Positions 9,377 through 18,280 of a stretch of 64,000 bases of DNA are shown here, one piece after another; the stretch's first letter is position 1, and each line of letters begins with the position of its first letter. Where the stretch lies: contig NZ_CP013264.1 in the NCBI RefSeq assembly GCF_001456115.1, positions 1,816,501-1,880,500 on the forward strand, read 5' to 3'. Under the pieces are notes generated by a model, which worked only from the letters and a program-made list of their open reading frames with translations, was not told where the DNA came from and searched no databases. The DNA is from Sphingobium baderi. GTDB lineage: Bacteria > Pseudomonadota > Alphaproteobacteria > Sphingomonadales > Sphingomonadaceae. Position numbers and translations under genes: made by a program.

Positions 9377-10662
9377 TTGCGCGCTGGATCGCCTGGCTTC
9401 GCGGAAAGTCCGGCAGCCAACAGGTCATTCTCTATAGCGGCGGCGGCATGATCGTCTTTCTTCTGTGGGCGAGCCTCGCATCGGTGGATGAAGTGACCCA
9501 TGGGCAGGGCCGCGTGATCCCGTCCAGCAAGGCACAGGTCATCCAGAGCGCCGAACCCACCACGATCGAGGAAATCCTGGTCCGGTCCGGGCAGAAGGTT
9601 GCCAAGGGTCAGTTGCTTGTCCGGTTGGATGACGCGATGCTGGCATCGGAACTGGGACAGATTCAGGCAGAAACACGATCCCTGACCGCACGTGCCGACC
9701 GTCTGGCCAATGAGGGAACGGGTGCGTCCACCGTTTGCGATCCCGGTGCGAACGGGCGCATCAGCAGCGAATGCCAGCAGGAACAAGCGCTGGCGCAAGT
9801 GCGCGATTCGGCCTTGCGCAGCCGTCAGGCCGGCCTGTCCGCGCAAGTGGAGCAGCGCCGCCGCGAAATGGGCGAAGCGCAGGCGACTATTAACAGTCTG
9901 GGCGGCAGCGTGCAGCTTTCCCGTAAACGGGTGGAGATGCTGGAGCCGCTGGCGGCGAAGTCGATCGTTCCGCAGACCGAATTGCTGGACGCGCGTCGCG
10001 AGCTTGTGGACGCGCAGGGTCGTCTCGACGCGGCCCGCCAGCAGGCGTCGCGTGCCGCCGCCGCCATCCGCGAAGCGCAGGCCCAACTGGCTGAGGCCAA
10101 TTTCCAGTTCAAGCAGGACGCGCTGAACGAACGCAGCCAGTTGGAAGCGAAAATCGCCGTTAACAGCGAATCCTTGCGGGGGGCGCGGGGCCGGGCGCAA
10201 AGGGCGGAAATTCGATCCCCGGTCGATGGCGTGGTGAACGATGTGCAGGTGACGACCATTGGCGGCTTCGTCAGTCCCGGGCAGAAGATCATGCAAATCG
10301 TCCCCGTCGGCGAAAAGCTGCTCGTTGAGGCTCGCGTCAAGCCCAATGACATTGCCTTCATCAAGGTGGGAGATAGGGCTGTTGTGAAGGTGACGGCTTA
10401 TGATTTCTCCATCTATGGGGGATTAAGCGGCACGGTGCAGCAAGTGTCGGCCGACAGCGTTTATGACGAAGCGACGCGGGAAGCCTATTTCACTGTCGTG
10501 GTGGAAACCGACCGCGCCTGGCTGGGATCGGGCAGTCACCGCCTGCCGATTACGCCGGGCATGGTATGCGACGTGGAGATATTGACGGGCCGCAAGTCCG
10601 TGCTCGCCTACCTTTTGAAACCGGTGATGAAAGCGCGTGAGGAGGCGCTGAGAGAGCGGTGA
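9373..10662 (+). CDS. HlyD-family membrane fusion (adaptor) protein
   Basis: 429 residues. A short cytoplasmic tail and one transmembrane helix (~18-37) are followed by the biotinyl-lipoyl hairpin (GRVIPSSKAQVIQS, EEILVRSGQKVAKGQLLVRLDD), a long coiled coil (~75-270, repeated Ala/Glu/Arg/Gln heptads) and a C-terminal beta-barrel (RSPVDGVVNDVQVTTIGG, VKPNDIAFIKVGDRAVVKV). This is the classic adaptor of type I secretion, joining the ABC transporter to the TolC channel. The start at 9373 overlaps the stop of the SleB-type gene (ATGA). It ends 6 bp from the convergent LapG-like gene. Confidence 0.95.
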   Translation: MIARWIAWLRGKSGSQQVILYSGGGMIVFLLWASLASVDEVTHGQGRVIPSSKAQVIQSAEPTTIEEILVRSGQKVAKGQLLVRLDDAMLASELGQIQAETRSLTARADRLANEGTGASTVCDPGANGRISSECQQEQALAQVRDSALRSRQAGLSAQVEQRRREMGEAQATINSLGGSVQLSRKRVEMLEPLAAKSIVPQTELLDARRELVDAQGRLDAARQQASRAAAAIREAQAQLAEANFQFKQDALNERSQLEAKIAVNSESLRGARGRAQRAEIRSPVDGVVNDVQVTTIGGFVSPGQKIMQIVPVGEKLLVEARVKPNDIAFIKVGDRAVVKVTAYDFSIYGGLSGTVQQVSADSVYDEATREAYFTVVVETDRAWLGSGSHRLPITPGMVCDVEILTGRKSVLAYLLKPVMKAREEALRER

Positions 10663-10668
10663 TCGCCC

Positions 10669-11757
10669 TTATCGCGCGGCGAACTGCGCGGTACGGGGCG
10701 TCGTCACCCGGTAGCCGTGCGTCCACCGGCCATAGGTGTTGAAGCTCATGATCGGGCGATAGTCGCTGATCTGCGAAGACGGCAAAACCCTGTCCGTCAT
10801 ATTGTCGAGCACCAGCAGTTCTCCATCAATCCGTACCGCCAGAACCGCGTGGTCCGCCCTACGGACAAGATCCTTGACGATCACGAGGAACATCGACCGC
10901 TGGTCGAAGCCCGCGGCTTCCAGCAGCTTCATTTTGGCGATGGCATAGTCTTCGCAATCACCCTTGCCCTGCTGGAGCGACTGGCTGGCCGCAGCCCAGC
11001 GGTCCGCTCCGATCCTGTCATCTGTGAAGCGCAGGCGCTGGTTTACCCAGCGATTGACCATCTCGGCCTGTTGCTGGCGTCCGGCCTGTCTGGCGCTGTG
11101 GACGAGGGTGCTCCACATGCCGGCGCGAGGAAGGGGCTGCGATGCGCTCGCCCATTTCGGGTCCAGCGATGTGCGGCCTATGGGCAGCGCCACCGATCCA
11201 AAAATGTCCGGTTGGCCGGATCGTGGGGTGGACGAAAGTAAAGTGGGTGTGGATCGCGGTAGAGCGGTGAAGGAGTTCGCTGGCTGAACTGCCGCCGCCG
11301 TTGGGGCGGGTTGAGGAGGGCTTTCCGGCGTCAGCCCCCGCATGAATGCGGGCATCAGGTCAGGCGTGCGGAAAAGCGGGGCTGGACGATCCAGCACAAG
11401 CGTCACCCCCAGCAACTGCCAGCCGGGGAGTTTGTTCGCATATTCGGCGATCCGCTGGTTATTGACGACAGGCATGGCCGTGAAGGATAGGGTGAGCGGC
11501 TGGGCCTCTGCTTCTACGCTTATCGACTGCCTTGCGCTGATTTCCGCAAGCCGATTGGAGCCGCCGAACAGATCCGACGCCAGCCTCGCCTTTGCGGAAA
11601 CGGCGGCATAGGTCTCGATGGCCGGCGGCTTCATCATGTCATTGGCAAGGATGCGGGACGATGATGCAGGGTTCTGCGCCATAGCAGGTCCGCTGGCGGC
11701 GACCAACAAAAGGCCACATGTAAGGCGGCACGCCGGTAGGAACACAAAGCGAGACAT
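10669..11757 (-). CDS. LapG-like transglutaminase-fold cysteine protease (BTLCP)
   Basis: 362 residues with a signal peptide (MSRFVFLPACRLTCG..., cut near PAMA). The C-terminal half is a bacterial transglutaminase-like cysteine proteinase with a full triad: Cys268 in QGKGDCEDYA, His303 in RADHAVLAVR and Asp318 in LLVLDNMTD. The Cys-His and His-Asp spacings (35 and 15) are close to those of Pseudomonas LapG, which cuts the N-terminal retention module of LapA-type adhesins in the periplasm when c-di-GMP falls. Here an additional ~120-residue Pro/Ser-rich stretch precedes the catalytic core. Convergent placement against the adhesin export operon strongly suggests that the adhesin is its substrate. 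Confidence 0.9.
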   Translation of the reverse strand: MSRFVFLPACRLTCGLLLVAASGPAMAQNPASSSRILANDMMKPPAIETYAAVSAKARLASDLFGGSNRLAEISARQSISVEAEAQPLTLSFTAMPVVNNQRIAEYANKLPGWQLLGVTLVLDRPAPLFRTPDLMPAFMRGLTPESPPQPAPTAAAVQPANSFTALPRSTPTLLSSTPRSGQPDIFGSVALPIGRTSLDPKWASASQPLPRAGMWSTLVHSARQAGRQQQAEMVNRWVNQRLRFTDDRIGADRWAAASQSLQQGKGDCEDYAIAKMKLLEAAGFDQRSMFLVIVKDLVRRADHAVLAVRIDGELLVLDNMTDRVLPSSQISDYRPIMSFNTYGRWTHGYRVTTPRTAQFAAR

Positions 11758-12136
11758 GCTGCTCGATATGGCGAACGAAGCATAAAATTCGGTGAGGCAT
11801 CTTGGTTAACGATGGCGCAAGGCGTGGCCTTCCTATGATGCCTACAAGGCCGACCCTCAACGAGGACTACCGCTGGACGATGTGATGCTGGGCTTATGGC
11901 TCGCCAAGAGCGCACCGCCAAACGCGATTGATCATGGGCTATCGCATTGTCGTTATGCCCGAAGCGCGTGAGTGGTTGATGTTCATACAAGAGACGGTTG
12001 AGGACTAATCCGCCCTCGGCTCCACCATTTTCCTTTGAATATTCCACGAGTCGGGAAGATTCTCGCAAATCTTCACTGCATCGGAAATGCAGGCGGGCCT
12101 TTACCGTCGCCGCCGATGGAGCGTAGATCGGACAGC
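11758..12136. other. Intergenic stretch with no supportable gene
   Basis: About 380 bp between the divergent LapG-like and Nudix genes. One open plus-strand stretch (about 11814-11972) reads for ~50 codons but has no start codon with a ribosome binding site, and I do not recognise the peptide. At 12014-12031 the sequence ends in ggctccacca, which resembles the 3' end of a tRNA or tmRNA, but no cloverleaf can be drawn from the bases before it. Promoters for both flanking genes must lie here; no convincing -35/-10 pair was identified. Confidence 0.4.
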
Positions 12137-12901
12137 ATGACAGACGTGGAATATCTGGCACGGCCCGCTGCAACGGTGGTGGTCGTGCGCGACAGGCCGC
12201 AAGGCCCGGCGGACATCCTGATGATGGAGCGAGCGCGCAGCATGGCTTTTGCAGGGGGCGCGCTGGTGTTTCCGGGCGGGGCCGTGGACGACGGGGACCG
12301 GGCATTGGCGGCGCGCCTTGCCAACGGGCTGGAACTGGACGACGCGGCGGCGCGGATCGCTGCCATTCGCGAAACGCTGGAGGAAAGCGGTCTTGGCATA
12401 GGCTTTGTCGCGCCACCCGCACCGGACCTGCTGGCCGCGATGCGCCGGGCGCTGGCGGATGGCGCGGACATGGCCGCGCTGGTGGATGCCCATGGGCTGG
12501 AACTGGCGCTGGACCGGCTCGTGCCCTTTACGCGCTGGCTGCCCACGGTCAGGACGGCGCGGATTTTTGACGCCCGTTTCTATCTGGCAAAGGCGCCCGA
12601 CGATCAGGAAGGAAGCGTGGACGCGACCGAAAACACCCGCCTGTTCTGGAGCAGCGCCCGCGCGACATTGGCGCGCTGCGCGAGAGGGGAAGGCCGCACC
12701 CTCTTTCCCACTCGCCGCAATCTGGAACGGTTGGCCCAGTTCGACACGTTTGACGCGTTGGCCGCCCATGCCGCCGCGACGCCGCCGGACAAGGTGAGGC
12801 CGTGGATCGAGGATCGTGACGGCGTGCCGCATTTATGCATTCCCACATATCTGGGTTATCCGGTCACGTCGGAGCCGGTTGCGACCGCTTTGCGCCATTA
12901 G
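12137..12901 (+). CDS. Nudix hydrolase (NUDT19-like)
   Basis: 254 residues. Near the N-terminus lies FAGGALVFPGGAVDDGD, followed by an interrupted Nudix box in which the glycine part and the catalytic helix (AIRETLEESGLGIGF) are separated by an insertion, as in NUDT19/NUDT7-like proteins. Those hydrolyse CoA esters or related diphosphates; the substrate here cannot be read from sequence. Start is placed at ATG 12137 (MTDVEYLARPAATVVVV), where homology-like sequence begins. An upstream in-frame TTG (12035) and ATG (12116) give residues that do not look conserved. It is followed two bases later by the extensin-like gene, so the two are likely co-transcribed. Confidence 0.85.
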   Translation: MTDVEYLARPAATVVVVRDRPQGPADILMMERARSMAFAGGALVFPGGAVDDGDRALAARLANGLELDDAAARIAAIRETLEESGLGIGFVAPPAPDLLAAMRRALADGADMAALVDAHGLELALDRLVPFTRWLPTVRTARIFDARFYLAKAPDDQEGSVDATENTRLFWSSARATLARCARGEGRTLFPTRRNLERLAQFDTFDALAAHAAATPPDKVRPWIEDRDGVPHLCIPTYLGYPVTSEPVATALRH

Positions 12902-12903
12902 GG

Positions 12904-13629
12904 ATGCGTCCCAGATTCCGATTGATGCGTCGGCTCGCCCTGTTGCTCCTGTTGCTTGCGCTGTTGCTGGCGGGATGGGCTTTCATCCGCCAGCGGCCGC
13001 AGGATCTGCCCTGGACGAAGCTCGACCTTGCCCAGCCCGTCGGACTGTTCACCGGGCGCAAGCTGGCCGCGTTGACCCGCGATTCCGCGCTGTGCCGGGC
13101 GCTGCTGGACAAAGCTGGAATATCCTATCGCGCCATGCCGCCGGGTGGGGAAGGGCGCTGCGCCTTTCGCGACAGCGTGCGCCTTGCCCCTGATCGGGAA
13201 GCCATCGCGCTGTCGCCCGCGTCTGTCGCGCCGTCCTGTCCCGTCGCGGCGGCGATCAGGCTATGGGAATGGCATGTGGTCCAGCCCGCCGCGCTGCGCC
13301 TGCTGGGCCAGCCGGTGCGAACGGTCACGCATTTCGGCGCCTATAGCTGTCGCCGCATGTATGGACGCGACACGGGGGCGTTCAGCGAACATGCGACTGC
13401 CGACGCCATCGACATAGCGGGCTTTGTACTGGACGATGGGCGCAGGATCACCGTGGCGGCGGACTGGAACGGGGAGGGAAAGGACGCGGCCTTCCTGCGC
13501 GCGGTGCGGGACGGGGCCTGCGGCTTGTTCTCCACGGTGCTGTCGCCCGACTATAATGCGGCGCATCGCGACCACCTTCACCTCGATCAGGCGGAACGGG
13601 GCGCGACCGGCTGGCGGGCGTGCCGTTAG
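12904..13629 (+). CDS. Extensin-like C-terminal domain protein (putative wall-active)
   Basis: 241 residues. An N-terminal hydrophobic segment (LALLLLLLALLLAGWAF) serves as signal anchor. The rest matches the bacterial 'extensin-like' domain: CRALLDKAGI, GAYSCRRMYGRD, FSEHATADAIDIAGF and a terminal HRDHLHLD. The SEHATADAIDI and HRDHLHLD motifs resemble the zinc ligands of the M15/LAS peptidase fold, so a cell-wall peptidase role is plausible but not shown. Start ATG 12904 follows the Nudix stop by two bases. It converges on trpE with 13 bp between them. Confidence 0.85.
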   Translation: MRPRFRLMRRLALLLLLLALLLAGWAFIRQRPQDLPWTKLDLAQPVGLFTGRKLAALTRDSALCRALLDKAGISYRAMPPGGEGRCAFRDSVRLAPDREAIALSPASVAPSCPVAAAIRLWEWHVVQPAALRLLGQPVRTVTHFGAYSCRRMYGRDTGAFSEHATADAIDIAGFVLDDGRRITVAADWNGEGKDAAFLRAVRDGACGLFSTVLSPDYNAAHRDHLHLDQAERGATGWRACR

Positions 13630-13642
13630 GACGGGCTGGACT

Positions 13643-15172
13643 TTACTGCCCGAAGCCGGAATCGCGGGCCAGCGTCACGGCTTCGCGCGCGGCGGCGAAC
13701 AGTGCACCACCCTTTGCTTCGCACTCGCGCTGTTCATAGGCCGCTTCGCTGTCGGCGACGATGCCCGCGCCCGCCTGCACATGCATGACGCCATCCTTGA
13801 GCACGGCGGTGCGTAGGACGATGCAGCTGTCCATATTGCCGTCCGGCGCGAAATAGCCGACGCATCCGGCATAGGCGCCGCGCGTTTCGGGTTCCAGTTC
13901 CGCGATGATCTGGCAGGCGCGGACCTTGGGCGCGCCGGAGACGGTGCCTGCCGGAAATCCCGCGAACAGGGCATCGAGCGCATCCTTGCCGGGCGCGATC
14001 CGGCCGACGACGTTCGACACGATGTGCATGACATGGCTGTAGAACTCGACGGTATAACTGTCCGTGACCGTCACGCTGCCCGCCGCCGCGACCCGGCCGA
14101 CATCGTTGCGGCCCAGGTCCAGCAGCATCAGATGCTCCGCTCGCTCCTTGGGATCTGCGAGCAGGCTTTCGCGATTGGCCGCATCCTCCACCGCCGTTTT
14201 CCCGCGTGGGCGCGTGCCCGCAATGGGACGGATGGTGACTTCCCCGTCCCGCGCGCGGACCAGTATTTCCGGGCTGGAGCCGATCAGCGCAAAACCGGGG
14301 AGGTCGAGATAATAGAGGAAGGGCGAGGGGTTGATCCGCCGCAAGGCGCGATAGAGCGCGATGGGCGGCAGAGTGAAGGGGCTGGTGAAACGCTGCGCCA
14401 GCACGACCTGAAACACGTCGCCCGCGACGATATAATCCTTCGCCCGATGGACCATCGCGGCATAGCGGTCCGGCTCCAGCACCGGGGTCAGCGTGATGTC
14501 GGCGATGTCGGCCGACGCGCCCTGTTGTGGGATCGGCGCTGCGAGGCGGGCGGCGACCGCGTCGATCCGGTCCAGCGCTTCCGCAATTGCGCGGTCGGTA
14601 TCGCTCACATCTTCCTTCCACACCGGCGCGACAAGATAGAGCGCGTCGGCGAGGCGATCGAACACCAGCACGACCGTCGGCCGCACGAACAGCATGTCGG
14701 GGATGGCGATGGGATTGGGATCGGGACGGGGCAGCTTTTCCACCAGTCCGATCGTCTCATAGCCGAAATAGCCCACGAGGCAGGCGAGCGCGGGGGGGAG
14801 CGCCGGGTCCATCTCCGCCCGGCATTCCGCCACCAGCGCGCGCAGGGCGTCGAGCGCGCCCGCCTTCTGCGTGACGAATGCATCGCGGTCGGTCGCCCAT
14901 TGGCGGTTGATCTCCGCCTGTTGCCCCTGCGCCCGGAACACAAGGTCGGGGGCAAGCCCGATCAGGCTGTAACGTCCCCGCACCGCGCCGCCTTCCACCG
15001 ATTCCAGCAGAAAGTCGCCGCGATCCGGCTCGAACAGCTTGAGGGCAGCGGAAATGGGCGTGTCGGTGTCGGCAATCTGCCGCCGCCACACCAGAGCGGA
15101 TTTGCCCTGCGCCAGCGCCTCGCGCGCGGTCGCGATGCCGTCTGTCGCCGTCTGCCCCGCCGCTGCCGTCAT
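13643..15172 (-). CDS. trpE: Anthranilate synthase component I
   Basis: 509 residues, normal length. It converts chorismate plus ammonia/glutamine to anthranilate, the first step of tryptophan synthesis. An N-terminal regulatory domain contains LLESVEGGAVRGRYSLIG. The chorismate-binding domain follows with GDVFQVVLAQRF, FALIGSSPEILVR, IRPIAGTRPRG, RAEHLMLLDLGRND, GTVSGAPKVRA and HVQAGAGIVADS. The start codon lies one base from the stop of ppiD, so they are probably one transcript. trpG does not follow, although the glutamine amidotransferase partner is usually adjacent in related genomes; downstream is the convergent extensin-like gene. Confidence 0.97.
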   Translation of the reverse strand: MTAAAGQTATDGIATAREALAQGKSALVWRRQIADTDTPISAALKLFEPDRGDFLLESVEGGAVRGRYSLIGLAPDLVFRAQGQQAEINRQWATDRDAFVTQKAGALDALRALVAECRAEMDPALPPALACLVGYFGYETIGLVEKLPRPDPNPIAIPDMLFVRPTVVLVFDRLADALYLVAPVWKEDVSDTDRAIAEALDRIDAVAARLAAPIPQQGASADIADITLTPVLEPDRYAAMVHRAKDYIVAGDVFQVVLAQRFTSPFTLPPIALYRALRRINPSPFLYYLDLPGFALIGSSPEILVRARDGEVTIRPIAGTRPRGKTAVEDAANRESLLADPKERAEHLMLLDLGRNDVGRVAAAGSVTVTDSYTVEFYSHVMHIVSNVVGRIAPGKDALDALFAGFPAGTVSGAPKVRACQIIAELEPETRGAYAGCVGYFAPDGNMDSCIVLRTAVLKDGVMHVQAGAGIVADSEAAYEQRECEAKGGALFAAAREAVTLARDSGFGQ

Positions 15173-15173
15173 C

Positions 15174-17129
15174 TTACTGGGCGCTGCTGTTGGTCGTGGT
15201 CAGGGCGCGCTGAACGCCTGCAACGGCATTGGCGTTGCGCCTGACGCCGATCTCCTTTTCGACAGCGCGCTCGAACTGCTGGCCATATTCCTCGCCGACC
15301 GCATTGCCCAGTTGGTCGCGGACCTGTGCCAGTAATTCCGGCTGGCTCTTGGCGTCGCCGCTCTTGATCGCGTTCAGCTGCACGATGAAATAGCCGCGGT
15401 CCTGCCCGATCGGCAGCGTCTTCACGCTGCCCTGCGCCATGGAAAACAGGATGGCCACCTCTGCCGGGGGACGCTGCTCCCCGCGCATGATGTCGGCACG
15501 GCGGCCGCCCAGCACCTGCGGCGCGGGCAGCTTCACGCCCGCCTGCGCGATGGCGTCGGCCAGTTTCGCGCCCTTGGCGACCTTGGCGCGGATGTCCTCC
15601 GCCAGCTTCTTCGCCTTCTGGTTGCCCTGATTGAGCTTATATTGCACCGCCACCAGCGCCTTGACCTTGGCGAGGGGCGGGGGCGCGGCCGCCACGATCT
15701 CGCCTGGCGCGGCGAGCGCATAGCGCTTGTCCGGCGTGATCGGCACGAGTTGCGCGTCGTCATCCGCGCTCATGGCGAAGACCGGCGCCAGCAGCGCCTT
15801 CACGTCGGCGGTGGGTTCGTGGAGCTGGTCCTCCGCCTGCTTGCCGTCCGCCAGCAGCAGCGGCGTGGTTTCCAGCTTTAGCCCATTATCCTTCGCCACT
15901 TCCTCGAAGGTGCCGCCATCGGCGATCTGGTCCTCGATCTTGCCGGTGAAATCGGTCAGAAGCTGTTTTTCCTTTTGCGCCCGCAGCGTTTCGACGATTT
16001 CGCCCTTCACGGCCGCCAAGGCCTTGGCCGGGACGCTCTGAACGCCCGTGACGCGCAGCAGAACCCAGCCCAGCGATCCGCGCACCGGTCCCACCAGATC
16101 GCCCTGCTTCGCGGCGAATGCGGCGTCGGCGACGGCCTTCGACGCCGAAGCGGTCAGCGCCTCGCGGCTCTGGTCCTTGACCGCCGAAACGGAAAGGCCC
16201 GCGCCCTGCGCCGCGATGGCGAGCGATTTGCCGCCCTTCACCTGATCGGCAATGGTCTTGGCCGCCGCCTCGGTCGGCAGCACAAGCTGTTCGACGCTGC
16301 GGTTTTCCTTGGCGGCATAAGCGCCTTTGTTCTGATTATAGGCGGCTGTGATCTCCGTCTCGGTCGGCTGCGACGCCTGCGCGAAGCGTTCGGCGTCGAT
16401 CACGGCGTAGCGGATGCGGCGTTGTTCCGGGATGGTGAAGCGTGCGGCGTTCGCCTTATAAAATTCATTGAGCTGCGCGTCGGTCGGCTCCTTGTCCTCA
16501 AGGAACGCCATAGCCGGTATCGCCGCGACCGTGCCCTGGCGCGCTTCCAGCAACAGCGAGGCATAGGGCAGCACCAGGCTGTCGGGCAGCTTCACGCCCA
16601 GGCCCAGCGGGGCCAGCATCTGCTTTTCCAGAATCTCGCGGCTGATGTCGTCGCGTAGCATCTGTTCGGTGATGCGCTGGCTGGCGAGAAGCTGGCGGAA
16701 CTGATCCTGGCTGAAATTGCCCGCCGCGTCCTGAAAAGCGGGAATCTGCGCGATCTGCGCGTCGACCAGCCGCTTACTGATATGGACGCCCTGATCCTTC
16801 GCATATTCCTTGATGGTGAGCGAGGAAACCAGCTGGTCGTAGATCTGCGCCGCGCCGCCCTGCGCGAAGAAATCCGAAATCTGCAACCCCGGATTGGACC
16901 GGCGCGCATTTTCGAACACGCGCTGCACCCGGTCCTGCAACTCCGTCGCGGTGAGTCGCGATCCGCCGACCTTCGCCACGGTTTCGCCGGTGCCCAACAT
17001 GCTGCCGGTGCCGAACTTGCCGCTGGTGACATCCCCCAGGATGAAGGCGGCGGCGATCACACCCAGAAACAGGATGGCAAAGACCGCACCGAACTTGGAG
17101 TGGATGAGGCGGCGGAAAGTTGAGAGCAT
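15174..17129 (-). CDS. PpiD/SurA-type periplasmic peptidyl-prolyl isomerase
   Basis: 651 residues, typical for PpiD. It begins MLSTFRRLIHSKFGAVFAIL with one N-terminal membrane anchor (~14-36), followed by a SurA_N-like domain (TATELQDRVQRVFENARRS, FSQDQFRQLLASQRITEQM) and repeated parvulin-like modules in the periplasmic part. It is a membrane-anchored folding helper for exported and outer-membrane proteins. Start 17129 is chosen because the hydrophobic anchor begins there; the frame stays open upstream to 17462 but that sequence is overlapped by tpiA. It is divergent from tpiA and immediately upstream of trpE. Confidence 0.92.
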   Translation of the reverse strand: MLSTFRRLIHSKFGAVFAILFLGVIAAAFILGDVTSGKFGTGSMLGTGETVAKVGGSRLTATELQDRVQRVFENARRSNPGLQISDFFAQGGAAQIYDQLVSSLTIKEYAKDQGVHISKRLVDAQIAQIPAFQDAAGNFSQDQFRQLLASQRITEQMLRDDISREILEKQMLAPLGLGVKLPDSLVLPYASLLLEARQGTVAAIPAMAFLEDKEPTDAQLNEFYKANAARFTIPEQRRIRYAVIDAERFAQASQPTETEITAAYNQNKGAYAAKENRSVEQLVLPTEAAAKTIADQVKGGKSLAIAAQGAGLSVSAVKDQSREALTASASKAVADAAFAAKQGDLVGPVRGSLGWVLLRVTGVQSVPAKALAAVKGEIVETLRAQKEKQLLTDFTGKIEDQIADGGTFEEVAKDNGLKLETTPLLLADGKQAEDQLHEPTADVKALLAPVFAMSADDDAQLVPITPDKRYALAAPGEIVAAAPPPLAKVKALVAVQYKLNQGNQKAKKLAEDIRAKVAKGAKLADAIAQAGVKLPAPQVLGGRRADIMRGEQRPPAEVAILFSMAQGSVKTLPIGQDRGYFIVQLNAIKSGDAKSQPELLAQVRDQLGNAVGEEYGQQFERAVEKEIGVRRNANAVAGVQRALTTTNSSAQ

Positions 17130-17286
17130 GAATAAAGGCTTCCGAACAGCAGCGGTGAGGCGGCCCGCTTTAAGGGCGGATCGACGCGGCGGCAAGGTCT
17201 GGCGGGATGGGGCAGGCTGGACAAATGCCGCCACGCCGTCCATCGCGCACGCCACACGCAGCATGATATTCAAGGGGAAATGATCG

Positions 17287-18027
17287 ATGGGCAGGCGCAA
17301 GCTGGTTGTCGGCAACTGGAAGATGAACGGCCTCAAGGCGCAATTGGGCGAGGTGGAAGCCATCGGCGTGCTCGCCGCGCGGCACCCTGTTGTCGAGGTG
17401 GGGCTGTGCCTGCCCGCCACGCTCATCGCCCCGGCGCAGGCTATCAGGGGCGCTGCCTTCATCGGCGCGCAGGACTGTCATATGAAGGACAACGGCGCGC
17501 ATACCGGCTGCCTGTCCGCCGCGATGCTGGCCGAAGCGGGCGCAAGCTGGACCATCGTGGGCCATAGCGAGCGGCGGCAGGATCAGGGGGAAACCGACGG
17601 CGATGTCGCCGCCAAGGCGCTGGCCGCGAAGGCGGCGGGGCTGCATGTGATCCTGTGCGTGGGCGAAAGTCTGGACGTGCGCGACGCGGGCCATGCGGAA
17701 TCGGTTGTCTCCGCGCAGCTTCTGGCCTCCCTGCCCGAAGGGGCGGCGGCGGACTGGCTCGCCATCGCCTATGAACCCATCTGGGCCATCGGCACCGGCC
17801 GCATCCCCACCATGGAAGCGGTAGAAGCCATGCACCGCGCCCTGCGCGCCGCGCTCGCCACGAAGATCGGGGCAGAGGCGGAAGGAATGCGAATCCTCTA
17901 TGGCGGCTCCATGAACGGCGACAATGCGGCGGAACTGTTGGCCATCGCGGACGTGGACGGCGGCCTCGTCGGCGGCGCGAGCCTCACCGCCGCGAAATTC
18001 GCGCCCGTGATCGCGGCGGCGGGCTGA
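17287..18027 (+). CDS. tpiA: Triosephosphate isomerase
   Basis: 246 residues, normal for the family. It interconverts dihydroxyacetone phosphate and glyceraldehyde 3-phosphate in glycolysis/gluconeogenesis. Key residues are visible: GNWKMN with Lys12, GHSERR with the electrophilic His, AYEPIWAIGTG with the catalytic Glu, and the phosphate-binding YGGSMN and GGASL motifs. The ATG at 17287 is preceded by GGGGAAATG-type purine-rich sequence. It heads the conserved alphaproteobacterial row tpiA-secG-pyrG and is divergent from ppiD. Confidence 0.98.
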   Translation: MGRRKLVVGNWKMNGLKAQLGEVEAIGVLAARHPVVEVGLCLPATLIAPAQAIRGAAFIGAQDCHMKDNGAHTGCLSAAMLAEAGASWTIVGHSERRQDQGETDGDVAAKALAAKAAGLHVILCVGESLDVRDAGHAESVVSAQLLASLPEGAAADWLAIAYEPIWAIGTGRIPTMEAVEAMHRALRAALATKIGAEAEGMRILYGGSMNGDNAAELLAIADVDGGLVGGASLTAAKFAPVIAAAG

Positions 18028-18111
18028 ACCTTCGGGTCATGCTTGCTGAGGGGGAAGCAAAACCATAGCCTCGCGCTGGACCGGTTATGGCTATTTTCGG
18101 ATATTCCTCAC

Positions 18112-18140
18112 TCCGTTCGCCCCTACTCAGGACGAACGGA
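18112..18140. repeat. Short inverted repeat of the dispersed hairpin family
   Basis: tccgttcg at 18112-18119 pairs with cgaacgga at 18133-18140 around a 13-base loop. The right half (cctactcagg.cgaac) matches part of the repeat near 45765-45790. It sits between tpiA and secG and has no T-run, so a terminator role is uncertain. Confidence 0.6.
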
Positions 18141-18280
18141 TTTGAGTGCCCGCAAACCACCCATAACCGCTCCTCCGCAAACCCTATTATCGCCCGAACC
18201 GAACCCTTCCGGTTGCCCCCGCGTCTTATCAACGCTATGTGCGCGGCAACGCACCCTTCACCGGACAGAAACGCAACCGC

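Noticed and set aside
11834..11972. Possible gene fragment in the Nudix upstream gap
   Set aside because: No start codon, no ribosome binding site and no family match recognised.
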